Origin: B120-G9 sp034659895
Lineage (GTDB): Bacteria; Zixibacteria; MSB-5A5; GN15; FEB-12
Direction of reading: 5' to 3'
Length of the DNA stretch: 7,223 nt
Assembly: GCA_034659895.1 (NCBI GenBank)
Contig: JAYEIF010000245.1
Coordinates: 1-7,223 of the forward strand
A program made the translations under genes and the position numbers. The notes under the pieces are model-generated. The model did not search any database and had not been told where the DNA came from. It saw only the letters and a program-made list of their open reading frames with translations. Shown here in pieces: positions 1 to 5,234 of this stretch. Positions within the stretch are counted from its first letter, which is position 1. Each line of letters opens with the position of its first letter.

Positions 1-18
1 CTCGGCACAAACTAAGCA

Positions 19-60
19 CCGTTTTGCACACAATTTCTTCTGGAAGAAAACGGACTTTTT
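19..60 (+). terminator. Possible intrinsic terminator of an upstream gene
   Basis: CCGTTTT (19-25) can pair with AAAACGG (47-53), and ACTTTTT follows at 54-60. Inside it lies a competing AT-rich stem, TTTCTTC/GAAAGAA-type pairing at 34-40 with 43-49. The shape, an inverted repeat followed by a T-run, would suit the end of a plus-strand gene lying left of the window. The stem is GC-poor and the first loop is long (21 nt), so the call is weak. Confidence 0.3.
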
Positions 61-143
61 CAAAGGCGCTACATTATCGATTGTCTATCAATAACATACG
101 TCCCTGTATGGTAATGGCTGATTTATTGAAAAAGACGGCATCC

Positions 144-168
144 ATTTTGCTCCTTGACTAAGCAAAAT
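144..168. promoter_or_regulatory. 8-bp inverted repeat upstream of the PEP-CTERM gene
   Basis: ATTTTGCT (144-151) and AGCAAAAT (161-168) are perfect inverted repeats around a 9-nt loop, CCTTGACTA. The element ends 32 bp before the ATG of the PEP-CTERM gene. The loop contains TTGACT (154-159), which resembles a -35 box, but no convincing -10 box follows at 16-18 bp. It could be an operator overlapping a promoter or a leader hairpin; the sequence does not decide which. Confidence 0.3.
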
Positions 169-200
169 AGTATTCAACTAGAAATACCAGAGGTATAAAT

Positions 201-869
201 ATGAAAAAACTCCTGTTAACAATTTTGATATCCGTTATGGCTCCATCTGTTATGGCAGTACCTGCATTACAGTTATATATCAATTCTCCCGATGCCAATT
301 ACGATGCAACCACCCAGACCTGGGTTACCAATGCCAGCGATTTTGAACTCTGGATCATTACGGCAAACACCGACTCTAATCCGATATATGATCTGACATT
401 GGTGGCGGCATTTGGTGGCGAAGAAACAATGGCTCCATCCGGTTCATTCTCAGCGACAAGTGTCAATTCTGGTACCCCCCTTTCGCAGAGTGATATGTCC
501 TTTGGGACACCACCATCGTGGGGTGAACACGCAGGGGACTATCCGGGTGCTGGCGTATATCCAAGTTGGTATACTGAAATGGAAGTTTCTGCTTTAGTGG
601 ATGATTACCCTGACGCAGTAATGGATATGCAACCTGGTGAGACCGGAACAGCGTTGGGGAAGATATTCAAATATCAGATATCCACCGACTACGACTATGT
701 GCATCTTGGCGCCTATGGTTTTTGGAATGAATCCGATGGTCATTTCAAGTTTGTTCCAAACTCACATGATGCCGAACACTGTGGCGACCCCATTCCCGAG
801 CCGACGACACTTTTATTGCTTAGTTTTGGTATTGCAGTAGGTGGTGCAATCAAGCGCAAGATGAACTGA
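201..869 (+). CDS. PEP-CTERM sorting domain protein, secreted
   Basis: A 222-residue exported protein. Residues 1-19 are a signal peptide (MKKLLLTILISV, then VMA before a likely cut at Ala19/Val20). The C-terminus is a clear PEP-CTERM signal: PIPEPTT at 197-203, a hydrophobic segment to about 217, then the basic tail KRKMN. In this family the tail is recognised and removed by an exosortase, and the proteins are usually linked to exopolysaccharide-producing Gram-negative bacteria. The middle part is rich in Asp, Thr, Ser, Tyr and Trp, which suits a beta-rich extracellular domain. The early segment ALQLYINSPDANYDATTQTW resembles what I remember of 'choice-of-anchor N' proteins, but I cannot confirm this. 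The start has an AGAGG ribosome site at 189-193, 7 nt before ATG. No exosortase gene is in the window. The specific function is unknown. Confidence 0.9.
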   Translation: MKKLLLTILISVMAPSVMAVPALQLYINSPDANYDATTQTWVTNASDFELWIITANTDSNPIYDLTLVAAFGGEETMAPSGSFSATSVNSGTPLSQSDMSFGTPPSWGEHAGDYPGAGVYPSWYTEMEVSALVDDYPDAVMDMQPGETGTALGKIFKYQISTDYDYVHLGAYGFWNESDGHFKFVPNSHDAEHCGDPIPEPTTLLLLSFGIAVGGAIKRKMN

Positions 870-904
870 CATACTTGCAAATCTCTGAATCACCCAATCA
901 AAAA

Positions 905-969
905 GGAGTGTAACCAGACAGAATAGCGAGCTACAAGTTCTTTTCGCTAAACTTGTCAGGTTACACCCC
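905..969. repeat. 65-bp imperfect palindrome (long hairpin)
   Basis: The outer arms 905-915 and 959-969 pair at 10 of 11 positions, with GTGTAACC and GGTTACAC perfectly matched. Inside, GACA (917-920) pairs with TGTC (954-957) and TAGCGA (924-929) with TCGCTA (944-949). An alternative inner stem pairs ACAAGTT (933-939) with AACTTGT (950-956). The element starts 35 bp after the stop of the PEP-CTERM gene. It lacks a following T-run on either strand, so it is not a standard intrinsic terminator. It could protect the mRNA end, be a REP-like repeat, or be the remains of a small mobile element. Confidence 0.6.
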
Positions 970-1117
970 AACTTCATTTCGGAGAGGACATTAAACTCGG
1001 CAAGCCAAATCTTGCTCACCACAAGTTATATTATAATTATCGTCTGCTGAATAAAGTATAAATTCTTTGTTATAAATAGCTTAAAAGGCTTGCACTTGAT
1101 AAACATTCTACACGCCA

Positions 1118-1138
1118 CGGCGCACTTCCTGTGCGCCG
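1118..1138. repeat. GC-rich hairpin, 8-bp stem
   Basis: CGGCGCAC (1118-1125) and GTGCGCCG (1131-1138) form a perfect stem around the loop TTCCT. A competing stem, CCTGT (1128-1132) with ACAGG (1139-1143), overlaps it. It lies directly next to the nested double-hairpin element at 1153-1222 and probably belongs to the same repeat block. Confidence 0.6.
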
Positions 1139-1152
1139 ACAGGCACGTCAGC

Positions 1153-1222
1153 TCGCGTAGCAGCGGGGCTTGTCTCCGCTGTGTGTATAGAAACGGGCGA
1201 CACAAGGCCGCCCGCTACGCGA
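1153..1222. repeat. Nested element: outer 9-bp stem enclosing two hairpins
   Basis: TCGCGTAGC (1153-1161) and GCTACGCGA (1214-1222) are perfect inverted repeats. Between them are two hairpins. The first, 1161-1181, has an 8-bp stem (one G-U pair) and loop CTTGT. The second, 1194-1214, has six pairs, one A-C mismatch, one further pair and loop ACAAG, the reverse complement of the first loop. C1161 and G1214 are shared by the outer stem and the hairpins, so both cannot be fully paired at once. The whole could fold as a three-way junction in single-stranded form. Function unknown; an interspersed REP-like repeat is the likeliest class. Confidence 0.6.
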
Positions 1223-1289
1223 ATTTGAGATTGTGGTACATAATAACTAATTTTTCAACAATCCCTAATCATGCCCTAAGGAATACTCA

Positions 1290-2513
1290 TCAACCACCGC
1301 AACCGCTACTGAGAGAGACTTTTGGTGCTGACTCGGGTTCTTTTGTCATCTTCTCCTTAATTGGTTTAGCTACCGGGTTTTTAGGATCTGATGTATACCC
1401 AAGAAAACCGCCATCGATGGATTTAACATTATTGTATTTAAGACGTTTTGCCAAACTTTTAGCAGCCAAAGCAGCGCGTCCGCCTTTCTTGCAATAAATA
1501 ACAATGGTCTTGTTTTTATCTTTTTCAATTCCCAAGATTTTGAATTCAAGCAAACCACGAGGAATATTAATAGCATTGGGGATATAACCTGCCGCATATT
1601 CAGCCGCTTGCCTTACATCGATCAACACAAAATCTTTTCCATCTTTTACCATTGTTTTGTAATCATCCACTGAGATTTCAGTTATACTCTTCTTCGCTGC
1701 ACCAACCACAGCTTTAACCTCAGAAACCGGAGTAGCGGCAAATTTTGACCATGCTTCCCAACCGCCCGCAAGTGACTTTACATTTTTATATTTAATATCT
1801 TTAAGAGCTTCAGCGGCCAAAGCAGCACGCCCACCACTCTTACAGTATATTACGATGTTGGTTGACTTATTTGGATATTTCTTTGTTATCTTGAATTCAA
1901 GCAAACCACGAGGGATATTAACTGATCCAGAAATATCCCCAGCTTCAAATTCCTTTGGTTCACGAACATCAACTATAACTAAATTATTTTTCCTTTGCAT
2001 CAGTTTCTTGAGATCCGCAGGTGTGATTTCTGTTAACCATTTCTTTGAAGCCTTGACCATCTGTTTAATTTCTTCCGGCGTCTGATGCTTTTTTGGAGCA
2101 GGGGCAGCTTTAGCCCATGCATTCCAGCCACCAGCAATGGACCTTACATTTTTGTACTTAAGTTGACCCAAGGATTTGGCAGCCAGAGCAGAACGACCAC
2201 CTTTTTTGCAATAGAGAATAATATTAGTATTTATATCCGTATACTTATTTGTGATTTTAAATTCCAGTAAACCACGGGGAATATTTATAGCGTCCGGAAT
2301 ATGACCAGCCGCAAATTCACCTGCTGTACGAACATCAATCAATTCAAACTCTTCATTCCCCATAATGTTTTTGAAATCATCAACTGATATCTCTACTATA
2401 TCAGCTTTAGCCGCTTTTACTAGTTGATTGGCATTATCAAATTGACCTTCACAACCAACGACCAAAACAAATATTGCGAACAGTAATACAAAATTAATAA
2501 TGACTTTTTTCAT
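1290..2513 (-). CDS. Lipoprotein with three tandem rhodanese domains
   Basis: A 407-residue protein. Residues 1-21 are a lipoprotein signal peptide with lipobox VVGC (Cys21), so the mature protein should be anchored by lipid outside the cytoplasm. Three rhodanese domains follow at about 38-135, 160-258 and 277-373. Each has the entry motif DVR (60-62, 182-184, 299-301), the block NIPRGLLEFKI, and a catalytic cysteine in a CKxGGR loop (Cys102, Cys224, Cys341). All three sites look intact. Rhodanese domains carry sulfane sulfur as a cysteine persulfide. A Lys/Pro-rich tail ends in SSGCGG with a fourth mature-region cysteine. The start at 2513 is chosen because the lipoprotein signal begins there and an AGGA site precedes it; an upstream ATG at 2552 would add 13 charged residues before the signal. 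It lies 106 bp downstream of the transporter gene. Substrate is unknown; a sulfur-relay role is inferred. Confidence 0.94.
   Translation of the reverse strand: MKKVIINFVLLFAIFVLVVGCEGQFDNANQLVKAAKADIVEISVDDFKNIMGNEEFELIDVRTAGEFAAGHIPDAINIPRGLLEFKITNKYTDINTNIILYCKKGGRSALAAKSLGQLKYKNVRSIAGGWNAWAKAAPAPKKHQTPEEIKQMVKASKKWLTEITPADLKKLMQRKNNLVIVDVREPKEFEAGDISGSVNIPRGLLEFKITKKYPNKSTNIVIYCKSGGRAALAAEALKDIKYKNVKSLAGGWEAWSKFAATPVSEVKAVVGAAKKSITEISVDDYKTMVKDGKDFVLIDVRQAAEYAAGYIPNAINIPRGLLEFKILGIEKDKNKTIVIYCKKGGRAALAAKSLAKRLKYNNVKSIDGGFLGYTSDPKNPVAKPIKEKMTKEPESAPKVSLSSGCGG
1540..1570. repeat. Near-identical 31-bp repeat, copy in rhodanese domain 3
   Basis: Positions 1540-1570 and 1891-1921 match at 30 of 31 bases, with the first 23 identical. 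The offset of 351 bp is exactly 117 codons, the same as the spacing between Cys224 and Cys341. The repeat encodes part of the NIPRGLLEFK block. The matching stretch in domain 1 (around 2253-2285) codes for the same residues but has several synonymous changes. Confidence 0.75.
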
Positions 2514-2619
2514 CCTCTTTTCCTTTCTTATTTTAGAACGGACAAAAGTCAAATGTCAGCTAACTGTTAAATGTCTCCACATAAATAAAATCATATGCAT
2601 AAGCATCTATGAATCTAAA
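2514..2619 (-). other. Spacer between transporter and rhodanese genes
   Basis: This 106-bp AT-rich spacer separates the transporter stop from the rhodanese start. On the minus strand it carries two GACATTT direct repeats flanking a TAACAGTTA palindrome, and an AGGA ribosome site just before the rhodanese ATG. A TTGACT sequence is present, but the next TAAAAT is only 11 bp away, so I do not call a promoter. The gap is long for a tight operon, so a separate promoter cannot be excluded. Confidence 0.45.
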
Positions 2620-3831
2620 TTAGTATGCACTAAACTTTCCGGTTCTTTCGTTCCATTTAACAAATAGATACCAAATTAACAAAATCGCTAATACAATGAT
2701 TACTGACCATATATAGCCTATATAATCAGGCATAAAGTTTCTGAAATTCGTAGAATGGGGTAGTAGTTTAACAAATCCAGGTTCAATGAAATTCTTTGCG
2801 ATTGGAGAAAGCAGTAAAAATCCGAGAGCCGCTGCCCATAATTTAACCTGTCCTTCTCCAAATCTCCACAGTGTTCCAACTGCGCAGCCTCCCGCTATTG
2901 TCATGCCAAGGCCAAAAATAAATCCGCCAATTGGAGCTCTTAACCAGAAATTTGGAAATACCCAAGTCAACTCTCTGGAACGTAAGGCTATATCACCCGC
3001 ACCAATTCCGAATTGTTTTATGATTGTGAATCCGATAAGTCCAATTAATAAGCCAGCTATTATACCTATCGTGCTGGATGATTTTCCGGTCATAAAAGGG
3101 TCGCGAAATGATGCCACAATGCAGAATCTTGAGCGTTGACAAATTAACCCCAGCATAAGACCAATGATTACAAACCAGCCCATGATGTCGTTGTTGCCGA
3201 AATAGCTATACGCTATAATAATCGCAATAATGACAACAATAAACCCTAACCATTTCTGCCAAGCACCTTGCCCTCTAGAAGCGGCCAAAAGTGTTTTGGT
3301 CTTACCAGAACTAATACCGGGAAGATGCTCCATTTCCCACATGAGATATTTTAGTGCAACTAATGTACCTAAGAATAGGCCTACTGTCAGTAGAATTGCT
3401 CCACCTGAAAGCGCAGGTACTCCACTAAAAAATCCACCGATAGTACATCCAAGGCCCAATTTAGCACCAATTGCCATTAAGCCCCCACCAATAAATCCTT
3501 TAATTAACTCTCCTATAGGTGGAATTCTCAGAGCAAACTCTTTTGCCAAAAGAGCGCCTACAAAAGCTCCAAGAATAATCAGGATGTTTAACATCCCATA
3601 TAAGCTGGCGCTTGTCGGTGTAACATTTTCTATACCAAAAAATCCCAGGGCTTGATATATGTTTTCTCCCCAGTTGTTATAACCACCACTTCCGCCCCAA
3701 GGGCTTTTAATCATAAAGAGAAATACATTAAGCACACCTAACAAGATGCCTCCAACCCAGACAGGCCAATGTTTCAAGAAGAATGTCTGAAATAGCTGGC
3801 TTAATGCAGACTTGTTTGATTCTTGTTCCAT
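2620..3831 (-). CDS. YeeE/YedE family membrane transporter (TsuA-like)
   Basis: A 403-residue integral membrane protein with many hydrophobic segments, starting near residue 24 and ending near 392. It shows the hallmark YeeE/YedE cysteine motifs: GLGCTIGG (Cys129), CQRSRFC (Cys231 and Cys237) and AGGCAVGTLWR (Cys316). In the characterised family member TsuA, three conserved cysteines line a path that passes thiosulfate into the cytoplasm; Cys129, Cys237 and Cys316 are the likely counterparts. YedE relatives are linked to selenium use, so the exact substrate here is not certain. The glycine-rich motifs occur in two halves, as expected of an internally duplicated fold. The start at 3831 has an AGAGAGGA site about 9 nt upstream. 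It sits 29 bp downstream of the TusA-family gene, a pairing typical of this family. The length is within the normal range. Confidence 0.95.
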   Translation of the reverse strand: MEQESNKSALSQLFQTFFLKHWPVWVGGILLGVLNVFLFMIKSPWGGSGGYNNWGENIYQALGFFGIENVTPTSASLYGMLNILIILGAFVGALLAKEFALRIPPIGELIKGFIGGGLMAIGAKLGLGCTIGGFFSGVPALSGGAILLTVGLFLGTLVALKYLMWEMEHLPGISSGKTKTLLAASRGQGAWQKWLGFIVVIIAIIIAYSYFGNNDIMGWFVIIGLMLGLICQRSRFCIVASFRDPFMTGKSSSTIGIIAGLLIGLIGFTIIKQFGIGAGDIALRSRELTWVFPNFWLRAPIGGFIFGLGMTIAGGCAVGTLWRFGEGQVKLWAAALGFLLLSPIAKNFIEPGFVKLLPHSTNFRNFMPDYIGYIWSVIIVLAILLIWYLFVKWNERTGKFSAY

Positions 3832-3838
3832 AACAATT

Positions 3839-3863
3839 TATCCTCTCTTACTATCCTCTCTTA
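3839..3863 (-). repeat. Duplicated ribosome-site-like 12-mer before the transporter gene
   Basis: TATCCTCTCTTA on the plus strand occurs twice (3839-3850 and 3852-3863), one base apart. On the coding strand this reads TAAGAGAGGATA twice, giving two purine-rich AGAGAGGA sites before the transporter ATG. The upstream copy starts with the TAA stop codon of the TusA-family gene. The copy closer to the ATG is correctly placed for initiation. Confidence 0.6.
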
Positions 3864-4097
3864 TTTTTTCTTGATTACAAAGCGAAAAACACCCCCTTCT
3901 AATTCACTCTCATCAAGAAGAGTATTTCCTGTCTTGTCACACCACGAATGCAGATCTGTTTTTGTCCCGGGATCTGTGCCCAACATCTCAAGCACTTTTC
4001 CTGATTCGAGCTTTTTCATTGCTTTTGACAATTTCAACATTGGCATTGGACAAGTAAGCCCTTTTACATCCAGTGATTCATCGATTTTTTCTTCCAC
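3861..4097 (-). CDS. TusA/SirA/YedF-family sulfur carrier
   Basis: A 78-residue cytoplasmic protein of normal family length. The signature CPMPMLK lies at 16-22, with Cys16 the expected persulfide-carrying residue. The second part, with GTDPGTKTDLHSWC (40-53), matches the family's conserved DPG/D..W region and adds Cys53. I chose the GTG start at 4097 because a perfect AAAGGAG site lies 7 nt upstream; an ATG at 4151 in the same frame would place that ribosome site inside the gene and add 18 residues unlike the family. TusA-like proteins hand sulfur (or selenium, in YedF-type contexts) between enzymes, and TsuB works with TsuA in thiosulfate uptake. As the first gene before the YeeE/YedE transporter, it is most likely that transporter's partner. 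No selD is visible to support a selenium role. Confidence 0.93.
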   Translation of the reverse strand: MEEKIDESLDVKGLTCPMPMLKLSKAMKKLESGKVLEMLGTDPGTKTDLHSWCDKTGNTLLDESELEGGVFRFVIKKK

Positions 4098-4138
4098 AAC
4101 ATTTCTCCTTTTGTTTAATTGTTGAACTTCGACGACCA

Positions 4139-4167
4139 ATAAAATCCACATTCTTATGACTTGTCAA
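4139..4167 (-). promoter_or_regulatory. Sigma70-type promoter for the sulfur gene set
   Basis: On the minus strand TTGACA (4162-4167) is a perfect -35 box, followed after 17 bp by TTTTAT (4139-4144), matching the -10 consensus at 4 of 6 bases. The expected transcript would start near 4132, giving a leader of about 35 nt before the GTG start and its ribosome site. GTCAATA (4163-4169), overlapping the -35 box, has an inverted copy at 4212-4218, which could be a regulator half-site pair, though 42 bp apart. Confidence 0.6.
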
Positions 4168-4499
4168 TAGAATAAGACCGATTTTATGGATTTTTTAGAA
4201 AAAAATTAGTTTATTGACCTATTTTGTCTTTAATCATCTGGTAAATGCGGTTGATAAGTTGTGGTTTTGATAAATATTACCATATGTGATGATAGCTGTC
4301 TGAACAGTTAGCAATGGCCTATAGATTTGACATCCCTATTCCCTGCTCAATTTTGGAGCAACCGTCCCATACAAAAACAAGAAAGTTCTGGGAATCTCCA
4401 TCAAGTCTTTTAATCTAAAACAACAAATTGAAAAAGAACAAAATTAAACTTCTACCGTAAATACAAGCTTTGCCTTTCAGTCTTGCCGACAGTATCGTG
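4168..4499. other. Gene-free divergent intergenic region
   Basis: No gene is visible between the two divergently read units. The region is AT-rich. A weak 5-bp hairpin (TGCTC 4344-4348 with GAGCA 4356-4360) and an isolated TTGACA (4327-4332) without a matching -10 box are present; neither is convincing. Apart from the promoters at either edge I see nothing else. Confidence 0.55.
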
Positions 4500-4529
4500 T
4501 TGTTTTATATTTCTATTATGTCGTAGTAT
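4500..4529 (+). promoter_or_regulatory. Weak candidate promoter for the outer-membrane gene
   Basis: TTGTTT (4500-4505) is followed after 18 bp by TAGTAT (4524-4529). Each box matches the sigma70 consensus at 4 of 6 bases. It is placed about 35 bp before the ATG at 4565. In AT-rich sequence such matches occur by chance, so this is tentative. Confidence 0.3.
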
Positions 4530-4564
4530 AAAACCAAAAACTCTAAACAAATGGAGAATCTATC

Positions 4565-5079
4565 ATGCGCAAGCTTGTTTTGCTCGTCTGCATGGTGGNN
4601 NNNNNNNNNNNNNNNNNNNNNNNNNNNNNNNNNNNNNNNNNNNNNNNNNNNNNNNNNNNNNNNNNNNNNNNNNNNNNNNNNNNNNNNNNNNNNNNNNNTT
4701 AACATCGACAGCGGGAATGATTCCGTCATGGGAATCCCAATCAAAGCACTTTGGCTACTGGCCGATTTCGAACGAACTTTCATTCTATCAAAATTATGAT
4801 GATTCAGGAGAGAATAGGGGGCGAACGTTTCAGGTTGTCTCAATAAACTCATTCAAACTTGGCACATCATTTAATTTTGAATTTACCGGTGATTTTAACT
4901 GGAAGTATTCATACGTTAATCCTTTTGACCAACCGCTTGGAATGAATAACTACGATTACTATGTCGAGTTATCATTAGTCAAACCAGTGACGAGTTTCCT
5001 GAGTTTGAATGTCCAGCGGGTTATTTCATCGTTTGAAAATGAACCAATAAATCAATTCGGTGTGCGATTAGTATTTTGA
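4565..5079 (+). CDS. Probable outer-membrane beta-barrel protein, interrupted by gap
   Basis: The 5' part starts at ATG 4565 with a GGAG site at 4553-4556, 8 nt upstream, and encodes MRKLVLLVCMV, the start of a signal peptide. After the gap, 126 residues run from 4699 to the stop at 5077-5079. They show alternating aromatic/polar patches typical of membrane beta-strands and end in GVRLVF; a C-terminal Phe is the usual recognition signal of outer-membrane barrels. The two parts are in different frames across the gap, but 100 N is a placeholder length, so this says nothing about a real frameshift. The missing middle part may be much longer. That both ends belong to one gene is inference; the gap could also hide a gene boundary. 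No family is recognised. Confidence 0.6.
4599..4698. other. Assembly gap (100 N)
   Basis: Exactly 100 undetermined bases. This is the conventional placeholder for a scaffold join of unknown length, so the distance between the flanks, and everything right of the gap relative to the left, rests on scaffolding only. Confidence 0.98.
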
Positions 5080-5111
5080 ATAGGCACTGACAAAAAGGGG
5101 AGCCAGCTAAT

Positions 5112-5138
5112 ATGTCAAGCCGCTTGTCGGCTTGACAT
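5112..5138. repeat. Perfect 11-bp hairpin with CTTGT loop
   Basis: ATGTCAAGCCG (5112-5122) pairs perfectly with CGGCTTGACAT (5128-5138) around the loop CTTGT. It begins 33 bp after the stop of the outer-membrane gene. No T-run follows (TGAAAAATG), so a standard terminator is not supported, although such a stable stem could still end or protect the transcript. The loop is the same as that of the hairpin at 1161-1181, suggesting a shared repeat family. Confidence 0.6.
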
Positions 5139-5167
5139 TGAAAAATGTGATTTCTAATCGTCAAGTG

Positions 5168-5197
5168 TTGACAATCTGCCACTGCTGTACTTATCAT
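5168..5197 (+). promoter_or_regulatory. Sigma70-type promoter for the EIIA gene
   Basis: TTGACA (5168-5173) is a perfect -35 box and TATCAT (5192-5197) matches the -10 consensus at 5 of 6 bases, with an 18-bp spacer. Transcription would start near 5204, leaving about 30 nt of leader before the ATG at 5235. The gene therefore seems to be transcribed on its own. Confidence 0.6.
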
Positions 5198-5234
5198 ATT
5201 AAATTGTAAGCAATTGCGGCCGATAGGATTATTA

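Larger units (their letters stand above)
870..1289. other. Gene-free stretch of 420 bp with structured repeats
   Basis: No convincing gene is visible on either strand. The stretch lies between a plus-strand gene and the 3' end of a minus-strand gene, so both flanking genes end here. It holds the 905-969 palindrome, an AT-rich part (about 1020-1085), and a GC-rich block of hairpins (1118-1222). The abrupt base-composition change near 1110 and again near 1222 marks the GC-rich block as inserted repeat material. No T-tract terminator for the rhodanese gene was found between 1222 and 1289. Confidence 0.7.

Noticed and set aside
813..1022. Minus-strand open frame of 69 codons
   Set aside because: It overlaps the PEP-CTERM gene end and the palindrome, and its composition is not protein-like; the palindrome explains this sequence better.
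1090..1497. Plus-strand open frame of 135 codons
   Set aside because: It runs through the GC-rich hairpin repeats and then antisense through the end of the rhodanese gene. It has no ribosome site and no recognisable protein features.
2514..2552. Upstream ATG extending the rhodanese lipoprotein by 13 residues
   Set aside because: It would put a charged stretch before the lipoprotein signal peptide, and a ribosome site is present before the ATG at 2513.
4098..4151. Upstream ATG extending the TusA-family protein by 18 residues
   Set aside because: The added residues would be encoded by the AAAGGAG ribosome site and the expected transcript start region, and TusA proteins have no such extension.
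4483..4598. Start of the outer-membrane gene at 4483 in the frame that reads through the N run
   Set aside because: The gap length is a placeholder, so frame continuity is meaningless; ATG 4565 has a good ribosome site and begins a signal peptide.
5112..5138. Intrinsic terminator after the outer-membrane gene
   Set aside because: The stem is excellent but no T-run follows on either strand, so it is listed as a repeat or hairpin only.
5214..5234. TTG start for the EIIA gene
   Set aside because: The extra residues overlap the AGGA ribosome site that serves ATG 5235, and the EIIA fold does not need them.
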